Positions 47,184 to 57,400 of a stretch of DNA of 64,000 nt are shown in pieces. Every line of letters begins with the position of its first letter. The first letter of the stretch is position 1. Source of the DNA: Sclerodactyla briareus (lineage: Eukaryota > Echinodermata > Holothuroidea > Dendrochirotida > Sclerodactylidae); NCBI GenBank assembly GCA_026419785.1, contig JAODTK010005683.1, positions 1 to 64,000 on the forward strand, written 5' to 3'. The notes under the pieces are model-generated. The model was not told the DNA's origin and did not search any database. It was given only the letters and a program-made list of their open reading frames with translations. A program made the position numbers and the translations under genes.

Positions 47184-48299
47184 CTGCAGGCAGAAGCAAA
47201 ACGAGTTGTAAAGTGTTCCTGTACCAGGTAACGTTGCCTACATTTGACAACCAGTATTACTGTTATCACCATCACCATTGCCACCATATTCCCCATGTAA
47301 CCTCGGTGGAGAAGCCCATACTTAACATAAGTATTCTCACAGCGAATATATAAGTTCTATCGTTATTGTGCCAGGGGGTTAGTGCCGGGAAACCCTGTGA
47401 ACACAGTAAATAATTGTTTCGTTTTTTCTGTCGAGCTGAATGTTAACATGTAGCTCTCGTATGAAGGGTGCGATACTCTTGTTTGTCGTTGTATACTGGG
47501 GTTATCTGCATGCGTGTGTGGAATGTGTATGTGACACTCCGCCTGAGCACAATATCTAGCGAACGCAAGCATCCACTAGGTTAAAAACAGAACACGTAGG
47601 TTACAGTTATAAAGAAGAACCTTGTTGTTCTGAGGTCAGGTATGAGATCACCTCTATGGTCAACAGAGGACAGAGCATAAGCTCGTCACGGAGGGTTGTC
47701 ATGTGGGGTAGATATTTCCTATGGTTTTGAGTGAGGTTTAAAGTCATTCAAGGTCAACAGATTCCAAAAAGTTATGAGCACAATAACTGTTGAAACGAAA
47801 TTATATAGGAGTCTACTTTTGCCATTTGGAGTGGTTGATACATATCGTTTTGGGATCGGGCGAAGGTCACCTGAGATTAATAGAAGTCAAAGTAAAAAAA
47901 ACCCACAAACACCAGTTATGCACTCGAAGGATGCGAAGTGCTCATATTTGGCACAGAGGGTTGCCATGTAGAGTAGATGATCCTTTTTCTTTTGAGGGGG
48001 GGGGGTGGGGGTGAGGTCAATAATTATCTAAGGTCAACAGGGGACACAGTCTAAAATCAATGTGAACATGATTACTGTGGTAACTGTCGGAATATTGAAG
48101 ACAGCTCAGATTTGCCACGAAGGGTTGCCACATAGACTAGATAGCCCCGGTTGTGTTGCTATCAGGTCCATGGTTAGCGAAGGTCAGCAGAGTCAGAGAT
48201 GATCTACGCCCTGCAAAATGTCTTAGGAGCATGAACACTGTGCAAGGGAAGGTGAGGAAAACTCATGCTTGACACAAAGTATCGCGATTTGAAGTGGAC
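47184..48299. other. Intron-like sequence with AGGTCA-type tandem monomers (47.6-48.3 kb)
   Basis: No exon recognised. From about 47600 the sequence consists of degenerate monomers of roughly 150-250 bp. They carry GGGTTGTCATGTGGGGTAG (47688), GGGTTGCCATGTAGAGTAG (47957), GGGTTGCCACATAGACTAG (48123), and AGGTCAACAG or AAGGTCACCTGAGATT words. The same family occurs at 27.5 and 52.6 kb. If the receptor gene model is right this lies in the intron before the membrane exon. Confidence 0.5.
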
Positions 48300-49829
48300 T
48301 GATATACTTGTCGTTTTGGCTTCTGGCCGGAGGTCACATAAAGTCACCGTGTCAATTTGGAAAATGAACTAGAAGACATTTTTCTTTATGTGGAACGGCA
48401 AGGGGGCACTAAACTATTGGATTCTTTGTTGGTTTCAGTCGAGGGTCATTCAAGGTCTGCAGAGGTCAAATTAGGTATGTTAAATATGGAGAGCAAGAAA
48501 CTATTGTTTCCAAGGTTGTGCTAAGTTAGAGAAGAAGAAAGAGCTATCAGCACGACATCTAAGAAAGGAAAATATGTTCCACGTATAGTGAGTGATAAGT
48601 GTGTAGGTATCATGTGAAGACTTACGTATTGTCTCAGGTGTTAGCTTAACGTCATATATAAGACATCCTGATCATAGGTGCAAACTTGTTGTTAAATAGC
48701 AAGGAATGTGTACAACCATGATAATGTAGTAAATGATAGCTCGTGAACAAGGTAGCTGAATCGACCTAGCTGGGTGGACCCTATACTTGTAGGAGAATCA
48801 CCGGATGAGCTTTAGAATTGGACAAAAACTTCAATCTCTAAATATACACTGGATCAAAATACTATCAGTACATTAATTGCCCAATGCAATGTGACTCACT
48901 CAATGGGTTCACGCTTTTCTAACACCAGAGATAATTATACCATCAATGGAGTGTCTAATCGTAGTGAGACAGCTCCCAATCTCTACTGACTGTACCCTTT
49001 ACAGACCAATCTGCTTCCACTGACCAAGCACTGAACCGGAAGCCCGATTATGGCCATGCCACTGATTTCGAGTACAGGTAAAATGAGGCCATATGGTAAC
49101 CACACAACCCGAACGTGGAGGAAATTAAAGAAAAAAGTTTGATTCAAGACCAGCGATTATACAGCAGATCACTTCAGTACCTAAGTATTCAAATCTTACA
49201 TGCATAAACCGCAGAAGAGGAAGATTGCTTTTTGCTAACCTCGCTAGGTCATCATGGTCTAATTTCATCGACTATTTTGCTAGGACACCCTTTTATAATC
49301 AGTAAAAACACGTCTAAAACACAAACTAAAAGTTTTGTGAAAAGAGAGATTTCTGGGAGAACTTTTCGCAGAAAAGAGTTTTCTCTGGGACGGATAGTCT
49401 TCAAAAATAACAACCGTCGATAAACTGACGGTTGATTATTCATGATCAAATATTAGTATTCATTGAATTTATAAATTACGATTCAATACACGATAGGTAT
49501 GATCGTTTCCGTCCCATCGTATATGCCCCAGATGAATATTTTTTTTAATTGGAACGAAAGCCAGACGGGAGATCTCAGATGACATTAATTTAGCATACGT
49601 CATGAATATTAACAGGTGTAAATTATGTTAGGTAATGGTCAATTAGCTAGAATATGGGACGTAGAAGTAGCACATAAAAAATTTTTTCTGCATTGAGAGA
49701 TAACCTGTACTGCGTGCATTTCGTGTAGTATATCCCCCGTGGGATATGAATATAGGCGATCAGTTTTTGAACCACTCCTCGACTCCACACCTTCCTGGCC
49801 GTTAATGTGGATGTGCGGGTTTCAGATAT

Positions 49830-50075
49830 CTTGTATGAATATTACTGGAACCACTACACCCACAACCCTCAAACATCGTTTCACCCTTGTTGGAAGTCGT
49901 GATGTGAGGGTTCGAAATCACAATTTGGATACTACTACTTAATTTCCCCGACCCAAATTTTCGATCATTGTCACGTGCTCACCGAAGGTCGTGGGTGTGG
50001 TTGTTCTAGAGATTACTATATTGGTATTACTGGAATACCCCCACCCACAACCTCAATCATTGTCATATGAGTACC
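49830..50075 (+). repeat. Two-copy tandem, ~180 bp period
   Basis: TATTACTGGAACCACTACAC (49849) and TATTACTGGAATACCCCCAC (50028) are each followed by CCACAACC and a CATCGTTT/CATTGTCA word. There are only two copies, with no coding signal. The rest of 48.6-50.9 kb holds no recognisable gene. Confidence 0.55.
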
Positions 50076-50949
50076 AGTTCCAGGAACAGTCGGAGGCTTC
50101 GGACGACATTTTATTACGTCACAATACAAATAGGGGGCTGCAGAGGCCAGTTATGGTCACCCCCTCCTCTGTTTTTCTAACGCGTGAACTAGTCAGCTCG
50201 CCGGTATTGTGACTCATATTATACGTGTCATTTCTGACGCTTTTCATACCTGAGATCAGCCAGCGGTCTTGTATTAACCCAGTGAATAAGTACTCAAATT
50301 TCACATGCATCAAATGCGAAAAAGGCCTGTACGTACTCTCACATCTTTCACATACAGACTGGTTATTTTTCTTTTCTCTCTTAGGTCTCTGATCACATCG
50401 ACCACCTTCAGGTTTGCTGAACAGAAGGTAGAGAGTACTGGGGTTGCCGTGTTCTGTCTATTGAATACGTTTCTTAGCCACTGTGGAGAACACATACTGC
50501 ATACTAGTGCCTGATAACATGAGACGAAAAAAGGTATTCATCAATTTGAAAATAGCTTAGTGTACCTGAAAAAAAAACAAAAATCGCGTACTGGATCACG
50601 CACCTTATTTTCGATACCGATTTCTATCACTAGTACTTCAAAACAAATGTCTAATTTTACTAAAAAATGAGCACTTTCTAAGATATTACTGACATTGGTA
50701 ATATCCTCAACACGACTTATATAGAGCGACAATATACACAGTTTGCCAGTGTACCTTGACCTACTAAAAGGTAACATGTTTTTGACCCCTAACAATAAAC
50801 AGACTAGTCCCAAGTGCTGCATATTTATAGTGCTATGACTTTGTACGTCTCATTAGTTTTATTAATGCATGTTTTTTTTTTTATGAATTCTTGTATCTAT
50901 GAAACGCTCCTCACAGCCAATTCGTTGCCACACGTTTCCTACACAGAGG

Positions 50950-51640
50950 GAAAACGAGGCCATTTTTGACCGAGAATTGGGTTGGGTTCCCACCTACCTT
51001 ATTTCGAGGTCGAAATTCTCACAACAATGAATCACTTCGACCAATCTGGGTCGAAATATCATCCAGAGATTACTTTAGTTCCCAAACTTTATACCGTCTC
51101 TTTTTTCTTTTTTTTATAGTGTAACGATTCCTACTACCGGAAGCGGGAGAATAGTAGAGCGGTATCAGTGTCGCTTTGCATGCAACAGGTCCCGGGTTCG
51201 AATTCCAGCCACCAGCACCGGGCGTTTTTCCAGAAGTGGCCTGTACTTGCAGTTCGACTGGCGTGTTTTCTCTGGTCTTAAATGTGTTTCCTGGTCCCTG
51301 CTGTTGAGCAGTGGGCTCCGTCATTTCGGGGGTTGTTTCGGGGGTAATTGCAATAGGTCTCGTCGGTCGGCTGTGAGCTGTCGCGTCGCACATCTTCCAC
51401 TCCTCCAGGTTCTGAGAAAGTGGTCAGGTCCTGGAGTTCACTGATCGTCGTCGGATGGGGACGTAAATTGCGGTCCCGGGAGCAGGATTTGTGTCACTCC
51501 TGCCTCGATATCATCTGAGCACTCTAGCGAGAAAGAGAAGGCGAGTTGGCGCCGGTGCTCATCCACGTTCAAATTCGTTAGGGTTCCATGATGAGTCAAA
51601 TTGGCTTCCTGAACCGTAGCAATCAAAACAAATCAAATCT
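50950..51640 (+). mobile_element. Inserted block with tRNA-Ala-like SINE head
   Basis: This ~690 bp is absent from the paralogous position near 53866-53893. It contains a tRNA-related stretch at 51147-51216: TAGAGCGGTATCAG as an A-box-like word, GCTTTGCATGCAACAGGTCC resembling the anticodon arm of tRNA-Ala(TGC), and a perfect B box GGTTCGAATTCC at 51195-51206. The body downstream is unrelated to tRNA, as in tRNA-derived SINEs. A T-rich run (51097-51118) precedes it and an A-rich CAAAACAAATCAAATC word ends it near 51633. Minus-strand frames across it look partly protein-like (for example DLTTFSEPGGVEDVRRDSS), so another inserted sequence may be fused to it. Confidence 0.5.
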
Positions 51641-51860
51641 AAAGGAAGCCATGTGTCAAACAGAGACGTGTTCATTTTAACGATGTCGTCAGTAACCTCT
51701 TAGTTCTCGTTAGCAGTTATTAGTGTCCATTGGTAGCTAGTTTGACGATGAACACGTAAGGAATACAGGTATTGGTGTCGGAGGTAAAGAGAGGCACGCT
51801 CTGCCAAGCGAATACCCACGCAATCCCACCAATAACTAAATATTAACGTCTTATTCTCAC

Positions 51861-52199
51861 CTGGTACTAGAACTCTGAAGGTGCTTGCAGTGATATCGCC
51901 GAACCTGCATTTGTATGCTCCTGTTATGTGCATTCTCCACTGGAAGTGTAAAGTGCAATTATTGTGTAGAGTGTAATTGGCAATGCCATCTATCATTACT
52001 CCACCCAACAGACAAGATAATATTGTGGATCCAGCTTAGATTTTTTAAATAATACGGGTGAGCAGTTGCAAGGAAGAAAATTCGAGCGGATAAGCTGGCA
52101 ATAATTTCTTTTTTCTCCGAACAGTTTGTTTGGAGACTTGACCATAACATTAACAGGAGAGCACAGAAACAAACATGATTCAACATAATTGCATTTCAA
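51861..52199 (-). CDS. Signal peptide plus Ig-like domain exon, copy X
   Basis: On the minus strand the ATG at 52199 opens MKCNYVESCLFLCSPVNVMV, a signal-peptide-like start. After frame changes the segment reads FFLATAHPYYLKNLSWIHN (B to C strands with the core Trp), then ANYTLHNNCTLHFQWRMHI and TGAYKCRFGD (the Y-x-C of the F strand), then TASTFRVLVP and the donor CCAG|GTGAGA in phase 1. The usual first Cys of an Ig fold is not obvious, since Ala stands in its place. Two frame breaks make this copy either a pseudogene or misread. N-glycosylation sites NLS, NYT and NCT are present. It pairs in phase with the membrane exon at 47043-47183. Confidence 0.5.
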
Positions 52200-52330
52200 T
52201 GATCAAAAGAGATCCGGGCCGTAAAACTATAAAACAAACTATGTGACCCCTTGATTCTTGGCAATCTGGTTTATCTAGCGGCACTTTTGTTCCGGTGGGT
52301 GAAAGATTTGACAGTTTCACACTCCTCAGC
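52200..52330 (-). promoter_or_regulatory. Conserved upstream block before the Ig-like exon, copy X
   Basis: About 125 bases directly before the ATG are kept in both copies (partner 54429-54553): on the plus strand TATGTGACCCCTT, TCTAGCGGCAC-TTTGTTCCGGT and GGTGAAAGA words. They are clearly better conserved than much of the surrounding sequence. This suggests 5' UTR or core promoter. A weak TATA-like word (TTTTATAG on the minus strand) lies near 52228. Function is inferred only from conservation. Confidence 0.35.
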
Positions 52331-53223
52331 AATCCCATGTACAACACACAAAAACATCCTGCTGAATGGAATACAACGCGGCAACCTGCACTTGTTGAAA
52401 AGAAGTTACGTTCCTCACCCGAAGTAGTCTTTGATGTCAAAAATGTAAATGCAAGTGAAAGTTGATTTTGAACGTGTCCAACGTACACGTACATATTGAT
52501 TTGAATAAAAAGACGCTTTATTATGCCTGAATACACTGTGACCGCAGATTTGCGATATACCGGTTCCCTTGTGAGTTACGTCGCAAATGAGCGAGTAGAC
52601 CAGCAGCGTTAGCCGCCCAGACACAAACTTGTACAATCTAGGGTTGCAATGTGGAGTAGATGATCCCTTCGTTTTGCTTCTTTTGAAAGTTTGTGAGCAT
52701 GAATCATGTGCAAGAAAATGATGCAGGAAACTCATACTTGACACAAAGTGTTTGTTATTCGATGTGGATTCTACTGTCGTTTTGAGGTCGGGCCGGAGGT
52801 CACCTCAGGTCACAGTTCCATTTTTTCCATAACCCTTGGATTCTTGTTAGTTTTATTCGAGGGTCATTCAAGGTCTGTAGAGGTCAAATTAGGTATGGTC
52901 GAATATAGAGAGCAGCAGATAATGCTTTCAAGGTTGTGCTAGGTGAGAGCTTAAAAAAGAGCTAGTCAGCAGACATTTAAAGAAAAAAAAAATATGTACC
53001 ACGTATAATCTTAGTGTGTAGGTATTAGAAAATAAAAGACTAAACATATTGCCCTAGGCGTTGGCTGACGATCATATAGTAAGACATCACTAGGCATGGA
53101 TGCGTTCTTGTTGGTAATTAGTACAAAATGTGTAAATAGTGATATTTTGGTGAACGTTTAGCTTCGTGAACAAGACAGCTCATCTGACCTTGCTGGTTGG
53201 ACGTTCTATTTATGACGTTCTCT
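52331..53223. other. No gene seen; AGGTCA-type monomers at 52640-52900
   Basis: 52331-52640 holds nothing recognised. From 52640 monomers of the 47.6 kb family return (GGGTTGCAATGTGGAGTAGATG and others). At 52797-52812 AGGTCA is repeated directly with four bases between. An A run lies at 52981-52990. Confidence 0.45.
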
Positions 53224-53241
53224 ATAATAATAATAATAATA

Positions 53242-53272
<31 letters not shown>
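53224..53272. repeat. (AAT)n microsatellite
   Basis: This is about 49 bases of TAA/AAT repeats with one shift, followed by a short direct repeat of a CTATAACAGAGATCAG word (53275-53310). Confidence 0.95.
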
Positions 53273-53275
<3 letters not shown>

Positions 53276-54098
53276 ATAACAGAGATCAGACAGCTATAAC
53301 AGAGATCAGGTCTTGTAATAACCCAGTACCTGAGAACTCAAATGTCCCATGCATAAACTGCGGAGAAAGCCTGTAGTTTTCACATTCAAATTGATTGTTT
53401 TTTTTTCTGTTCTCGCCTAGGTCATTACACTCTGATCACATCGACCACCTTCAGTTTGCTTTTGAACACTCATTTGCTCAACCACTAGCAAAAAAAAACA
53501 TGCTGCTTTTTCAATGCCTGGTAACAGGAAGAACTTAGATGTTTACATTGAGTTGCATTTACAGGGAATCCCGCGGTTCCCTGTGATGTCACAGGATAAA
53601 TTTCGAAATAGCTTTGTGTGCCTCATGATCGGTACAATCTAATGTTAATTAGGCTAGGGGTTCTATTACTTAGTTGCACTCAAAAGAATATTAATGTTGT
53701 TCAAAATAAGCACATTCCAAGATATCAATAATGGTAATACCCCAACATGACTTATATGAAGCAATCATGCACACCGTTTTTAGTAATGCATGTTTTTCCA
53801 TAATGACTTCAGTTAATATAATATCAAATGAACGGTTCATCAGAGCCTGTTTCATTGCTGCACGTTTCCTACGTTTTCTACTATCTGAAGTCATGGTCCC
53901 AAACAGAGACCAGTTCTTATTAACAATGTCATCAGTACTCTCAGTTCTCGTTAGCAATTATCTGTCTTCATTGATAGCTAGTCGTAGATGAGATGTAAGG
54001 CATACCGGTATTGATGTCGGGGGTAGAAAAGCCACGCTCTCTCAGGCGAATACTGACTCAATCCCACCAATCACTAAATACTGAAACAGATTGCTTAC
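53273..54098. other. No gene seen; paralogous to 50.25-51.86 kb
   Basis: This is copy Y of the local duplication, without the SINE-bearing insertion. Short frames (53691-53957 minus) are only partly shared with copy X and are not called as exons. Confidence 0.4.
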
Positions 54099-54428
54099 CG
54101 GTACAGGTGCTTGGACAGCGGAGCATTTGTACTACTCCTGTATATTTTTCGTACTCCAGCTGGAATTGTAAAGTGTAATTATCGTGTTGAGTTTAGTTGG
54201 CGAGGAGATCCGACTTGCAAGCCACCCGCCAGAAAAAATCTCGGACCCTTTGTGGCTCCAGGTTAGGTTTCCAGAGGATTCGGAATGAGCAGTGGCGAGG
54301 AAAAAAAAATTGAAGGGGGATATGTTGGCAAAAAAGGTTCCTCCCCCCGAACAATTTGTTCGAAGACTTAACATAACATCAACAGAAGAGCACAGGAACA
54401 GACAAAATACAACAAAATTGCAGGTCAA
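54099..54428 (-). CDS. Signal peptide plus Ig-like domain exon, copy Y
   Basis: On the minus strand the ATG at 54428 opens MTCNFVVFCLFLCSSVDVML, a good secretion signal, followed in the same frame by NISPFNFFFLATAHSESSGN then LTWSHKGSEIFSGGW. This is the segment aligned to FFLATAHPYYLKNLSW of copy X. The later part (YTLQFQLEYEKYTGV, then YKCSAVQAPVPV) is in another frame. The donor is CCG|GTAAGC, one base shorter than in copy X, so its phase differs unless a base was lost. It might be an alternative first exon of the same receptor gene or the first exon of a second gene. The Ig assignment rests on the W and Y-x-C spacing. Confidence 0.5.
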
Positions 54429-54553
54429 TGGTCACAGAGATTGACGGTAAAATTATTGACAGACTATGTGACCCCTTAAATTTCTGGCAATCCGGTTTAT
54501 CTAGCGGCACATTTGTTCCGGTAGGTGAAAGAGAATTGGCAATTCACACTCCA
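54429..54553 (-). promoter_or_regulatory. Conserved upstream block before the Ig-like exon, copy Y
   Basis: This is the partner of 52200-52330. It ends abruptly at TCACACTCC, where a Penelope-like element begins, so the sequence further upstream in copy X has no counterpart here. Confidence 0.35.
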
Positions 54554-55640
54554 AAGTGAAAGCTACGGCAGAAAATAGAGTCAACATCACAGTACAAACG
54601 AACTTGACGAACGCCAACTTTCTCCACGTCACGCAGCGGAAAAAACACCAGCCCCTCTACATTGACACGACATCGAACCACCCACCATCTACCATCGCCC
54701 ACGTGCCGCCCGTTATTCGTCCGTATCGGGGTTATTCTCCAACAGAGACATATTTTCGAAGGTGGCGTCGACCTATGAGAGGGCGCTCAATGGCAGTGGC
54801 CACAACGTACATCACCCCACCCTACAATGACGACAGACAAACGCCGCCAACAAACCAAATCTCAGAACAAAGCCCAGAAGATCACGACGAAGGAATATAA
54901 CGGGGTTTGTAATTAATCCCCGTACAGTAAGAAAGTGACAACAAATGGGCAGCTTATTTGACACGTTGACAAACACTCCGCGCGCAGTAGCAAGTTAGAC
55001 AAGGTTTTCAAAGAATACACTAAAGGCAGTTACAGCTTGTATGAAAAACATGGAGTCTGTCCCACAACGCCACAACCAAGGGAAGATGCTCCTAGAACAG
55101 TCAACGCACGAACATGTTAATCGCGGAATAAGGAACCCGGCCCTTCTGCTGGAACGTGTATACTAAGTGATGTAGTGTACAGGGCATCGGGGTCACAGGA
55201 ATGGCAAAAATTATAAATTGGTCTAGCAGTGGGTCTTCAAATCCGGATATTAAAACCTTAGTACGGAAACGTAACCGGATCAGTTAAGTACGTTTGGTAT
55301 TTAAAGAGAAACACCAAGGACTAGCCAAAAAATCACGTGGAAACATTCTCAAAACGTCCGACACACCGGCCCGGGGCCGGCGGCTATAATCTGCGCATTG
55401 AAGAGAAGATCCTTAGCTCCTTAGCTCGAATGATTGTATCTACAGGAGACCGGAATTGACTTCCCTGTGTTGCCATGGAAACCCCAAGACACCAAAACGT
55501 TGACGTGAACAGTTGTAAGCGAAAAGGTATTACATGTCGAATAGGTTTGCATCATTGCCTTGGCAAGTGTATCATAAAGAAACCAGACGCGTCTCCGATG
55601 CCGTGGCGGCAATTGGACACAATTTCGGACCTACGATTAA
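54554..55640 (+). mobile_element. Penelope-like element remnant, end of reverse transcriptase plus GIY-YIG-like region
   Basis: Fossil element. The plus-strand frame starts near NITVQTNLTNANFLHVT and LYIDTTSNHPPSTIAHVPP, which match the conserved N-F-L-D-V-T and S-N-H-P-P-S-I-I-K-x-V-P blocks of certain animal Penelope-like reverse transcriptases. Further on, KVFKEYTKGSYSLYEKHG resembles the following V-S-Y-S-C-M-x-N-M block. From about 55130 a VVYRAS...IGLA region corresponds to the Y-x-A...Y-I-G-L-T start of the GIY-YIG-type endonuclease. Only the 3' half of the coding region remains, with multiple breaks. It is inserted directly upstream of the Ig-like exon copy Y. The right border is uncertain. 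Confidence 0.6.
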
Positions 55641-56599
55641 GCAGGTAAGCATTTTTCAGCGTTATTTATCGCCACTTACCCATCAGTGTGGAACAGTGCA
55701 GTAGTGATCAGTCGTGCCCTCTGCGCAGCGCTTTCGTATTCGTTATGCAACACGATGGTGCAACTGAAACCTATACAAACAAGGCGATGGCCCCCGGTAT
55801 CTCGTCCGGTCGCGCGATCAGTGGGTTATTCTATCACTCACCGTGCGAATAGTTAAAAAAAAGGGTTTGTGGAAAAAGGGGACTGAAATTGCCTAAATAT
55901 ACAAATTAGACACAATATACTCATCTTCCATTAGCCATTTTCTAATTTTGAATATCTCAAGACCAATAGTGTACCACGTTTTTTCACCACGTTTAATGGG
56001 ATTGGAAAGAACTTGAACAACACTTAAAAATTGTAATATAGTATACAAAGCAGACCCACTGAATGACCCCCAGTGACCTCCAGTCTATTGTTACAAGAAT
56101 ACAACAATATGTGACAACAATAAAGCAATGTCACTCTGCTTTTATTGCATTGGTAGTCTGGTATGGTGTTAGCAAACTTGTGTGCGTCAAGGAAATTTAG
56201 AATTGGTCAGTTGAGTTCTATGTAAACAAATCACAATATGCTCCTTTATATTTTAGTAAACAGTCTATTTTATTCTCCCTGTCCCTCCCTACCCCCCCCC
56301 CCCCTCCACACACCTCTTGCTGAGAATCCCAATTATGTGAAGACCAGGAGCTGCATGACACATGGGTACAATAGTCTAATCTCAACACTGCTTTAGGAAG
56401 GGCTCCAGTTAATAATGAAATTCAGCACCTTTTTACCTGGTCAGCACTCAATTGGCTGTTGTTAATTTAGGGTCAAATGCCTGGGAGTCAGAAAGAGTGT
56501 TGACAGGCTCAAGTGACAAATTTTCCCCCTAGGCCTCGATTTAACGGAAAATGAGCTGGGCAGGTTTTGTGGAACATGCCCCTAGTTATTTTAGTGCTC
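55641..56599. other. No gene seen
   Basis: There is no recognisable exon, repeat or RNA gene, apart from a C run at 56292-56306 and an A run near 55855. Confidence 0.4.
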
Positions 56600-57400
56600 C
56601 TATAGAAAATTCACCTGACAATATTCGTGTATTAAGTAAACATATGATGTTGTGGCCTTGAATGATCTTGATGACATGAAGTTTATGAAAAATGCTCCTG
56701 CCGATAATGAGCACCATGTTTCAAATTATCAGCCATGTCGCATACAGTCTTTAGAGGTTTTTTGAGATAATTATTATTTAGTTTTTGTCCATATGTGACC
56801 TTGAATGACTTTCGAGGACGTAAGTGTTTTTATTTTTTAAAATTGTTACTCTTATGATATTTAGTTTATGTCCCAAAATACCAGCCATATCGCACACAGG
56901 TCAATGGAAGTGTTGAATATTGTTATTATGGCATTTTTTTTTTCGTTTTACCTTTAACGATCTTTGATGAACATGACGGTGTTATGAGAAGTGCCTGCCC
57001 GATGTGATGCACCAAGCCCTAAGAGCATTATGTAATCAAATATTCAAACCCTATGTTATTGCCCAAAGGGTATCAAAAACAACTTGTACTTGTAAAAAAC
57101 AACTTGTACAACCCTTGTACTTGAAATCCAAATCCAAACATCTACAGTTTTTTTTTTTTCTCTGCCTCTTCAACTCCTAAAATAAGCATTGATTCTTAAG
57201 ACTTGACCTTCGACCTTTGACCTCGTCATAGAGGTTGTGAATCACTGAATCCAAAACATTACCATGAAAACACCCTAAGCACTCTTTCAATCGCTTAGAG
57301 GCTGTTTAACAAAAACATGACGGCGGTCACGGTTCAGGAGATATCGAACCGCACATACAGCGGGACAGACAAACGACAAAGTGATCCTTGAACAAAGTTC
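56600..57400 (+). repeat. Degenerate monomers (ATGTTGTGACCTTGAATGA family)
   Basis: Related blocks recur at about 56645 (GTTGTGGCCTTGAATGATC), 56793 (ATATGTGACCTTGAATGAC) and 56944 (TTTTACCTTTAACGATC), about 150 bp apart, each followed by CAGCCAT-TCGCA-ACAG or similar. 57195-57390 continues with GACCTTCGACCTTTGACCTC and GGTTCAGGAGATATCGAACC, words typical of widespread invertebrate repeats. No coding content. Confidence 0.5.

Larger units (their letters stand above)
48300..52330 (+). repeat. Older local duplication, copy X (partner 52.64-54.55 kb)
   Basis: Colinear with 52640-54553: GAGGGTCATTCAAGGTCT (48440 and 52859), AAATATGT-CCACGTATA (48570 and 52990), CACACGTTTCCTAC (50928, partner 53860), ACAATGTCATCAGTA-like block (51682, partner 53924), CAATCCCACCAAT (51820, partner 54060), the Ig-like exon, and TTTATCTAGCGGCAC upstream of it. 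Divergence is greater than in the other duplications, so this is older. Copy X has extra blocks, including about 690 bp at 50950-51640. Confidence 0.7.

Noticed and set aside
49411-49434. Hairpin CAACCGTC-GATAAACT-GACGGTTG followed by T-rich sequence, like a bacterial terminator
   Set aside because: It is a single short stem in a eukaryotic setting with no adjacent gene, so likely chance.
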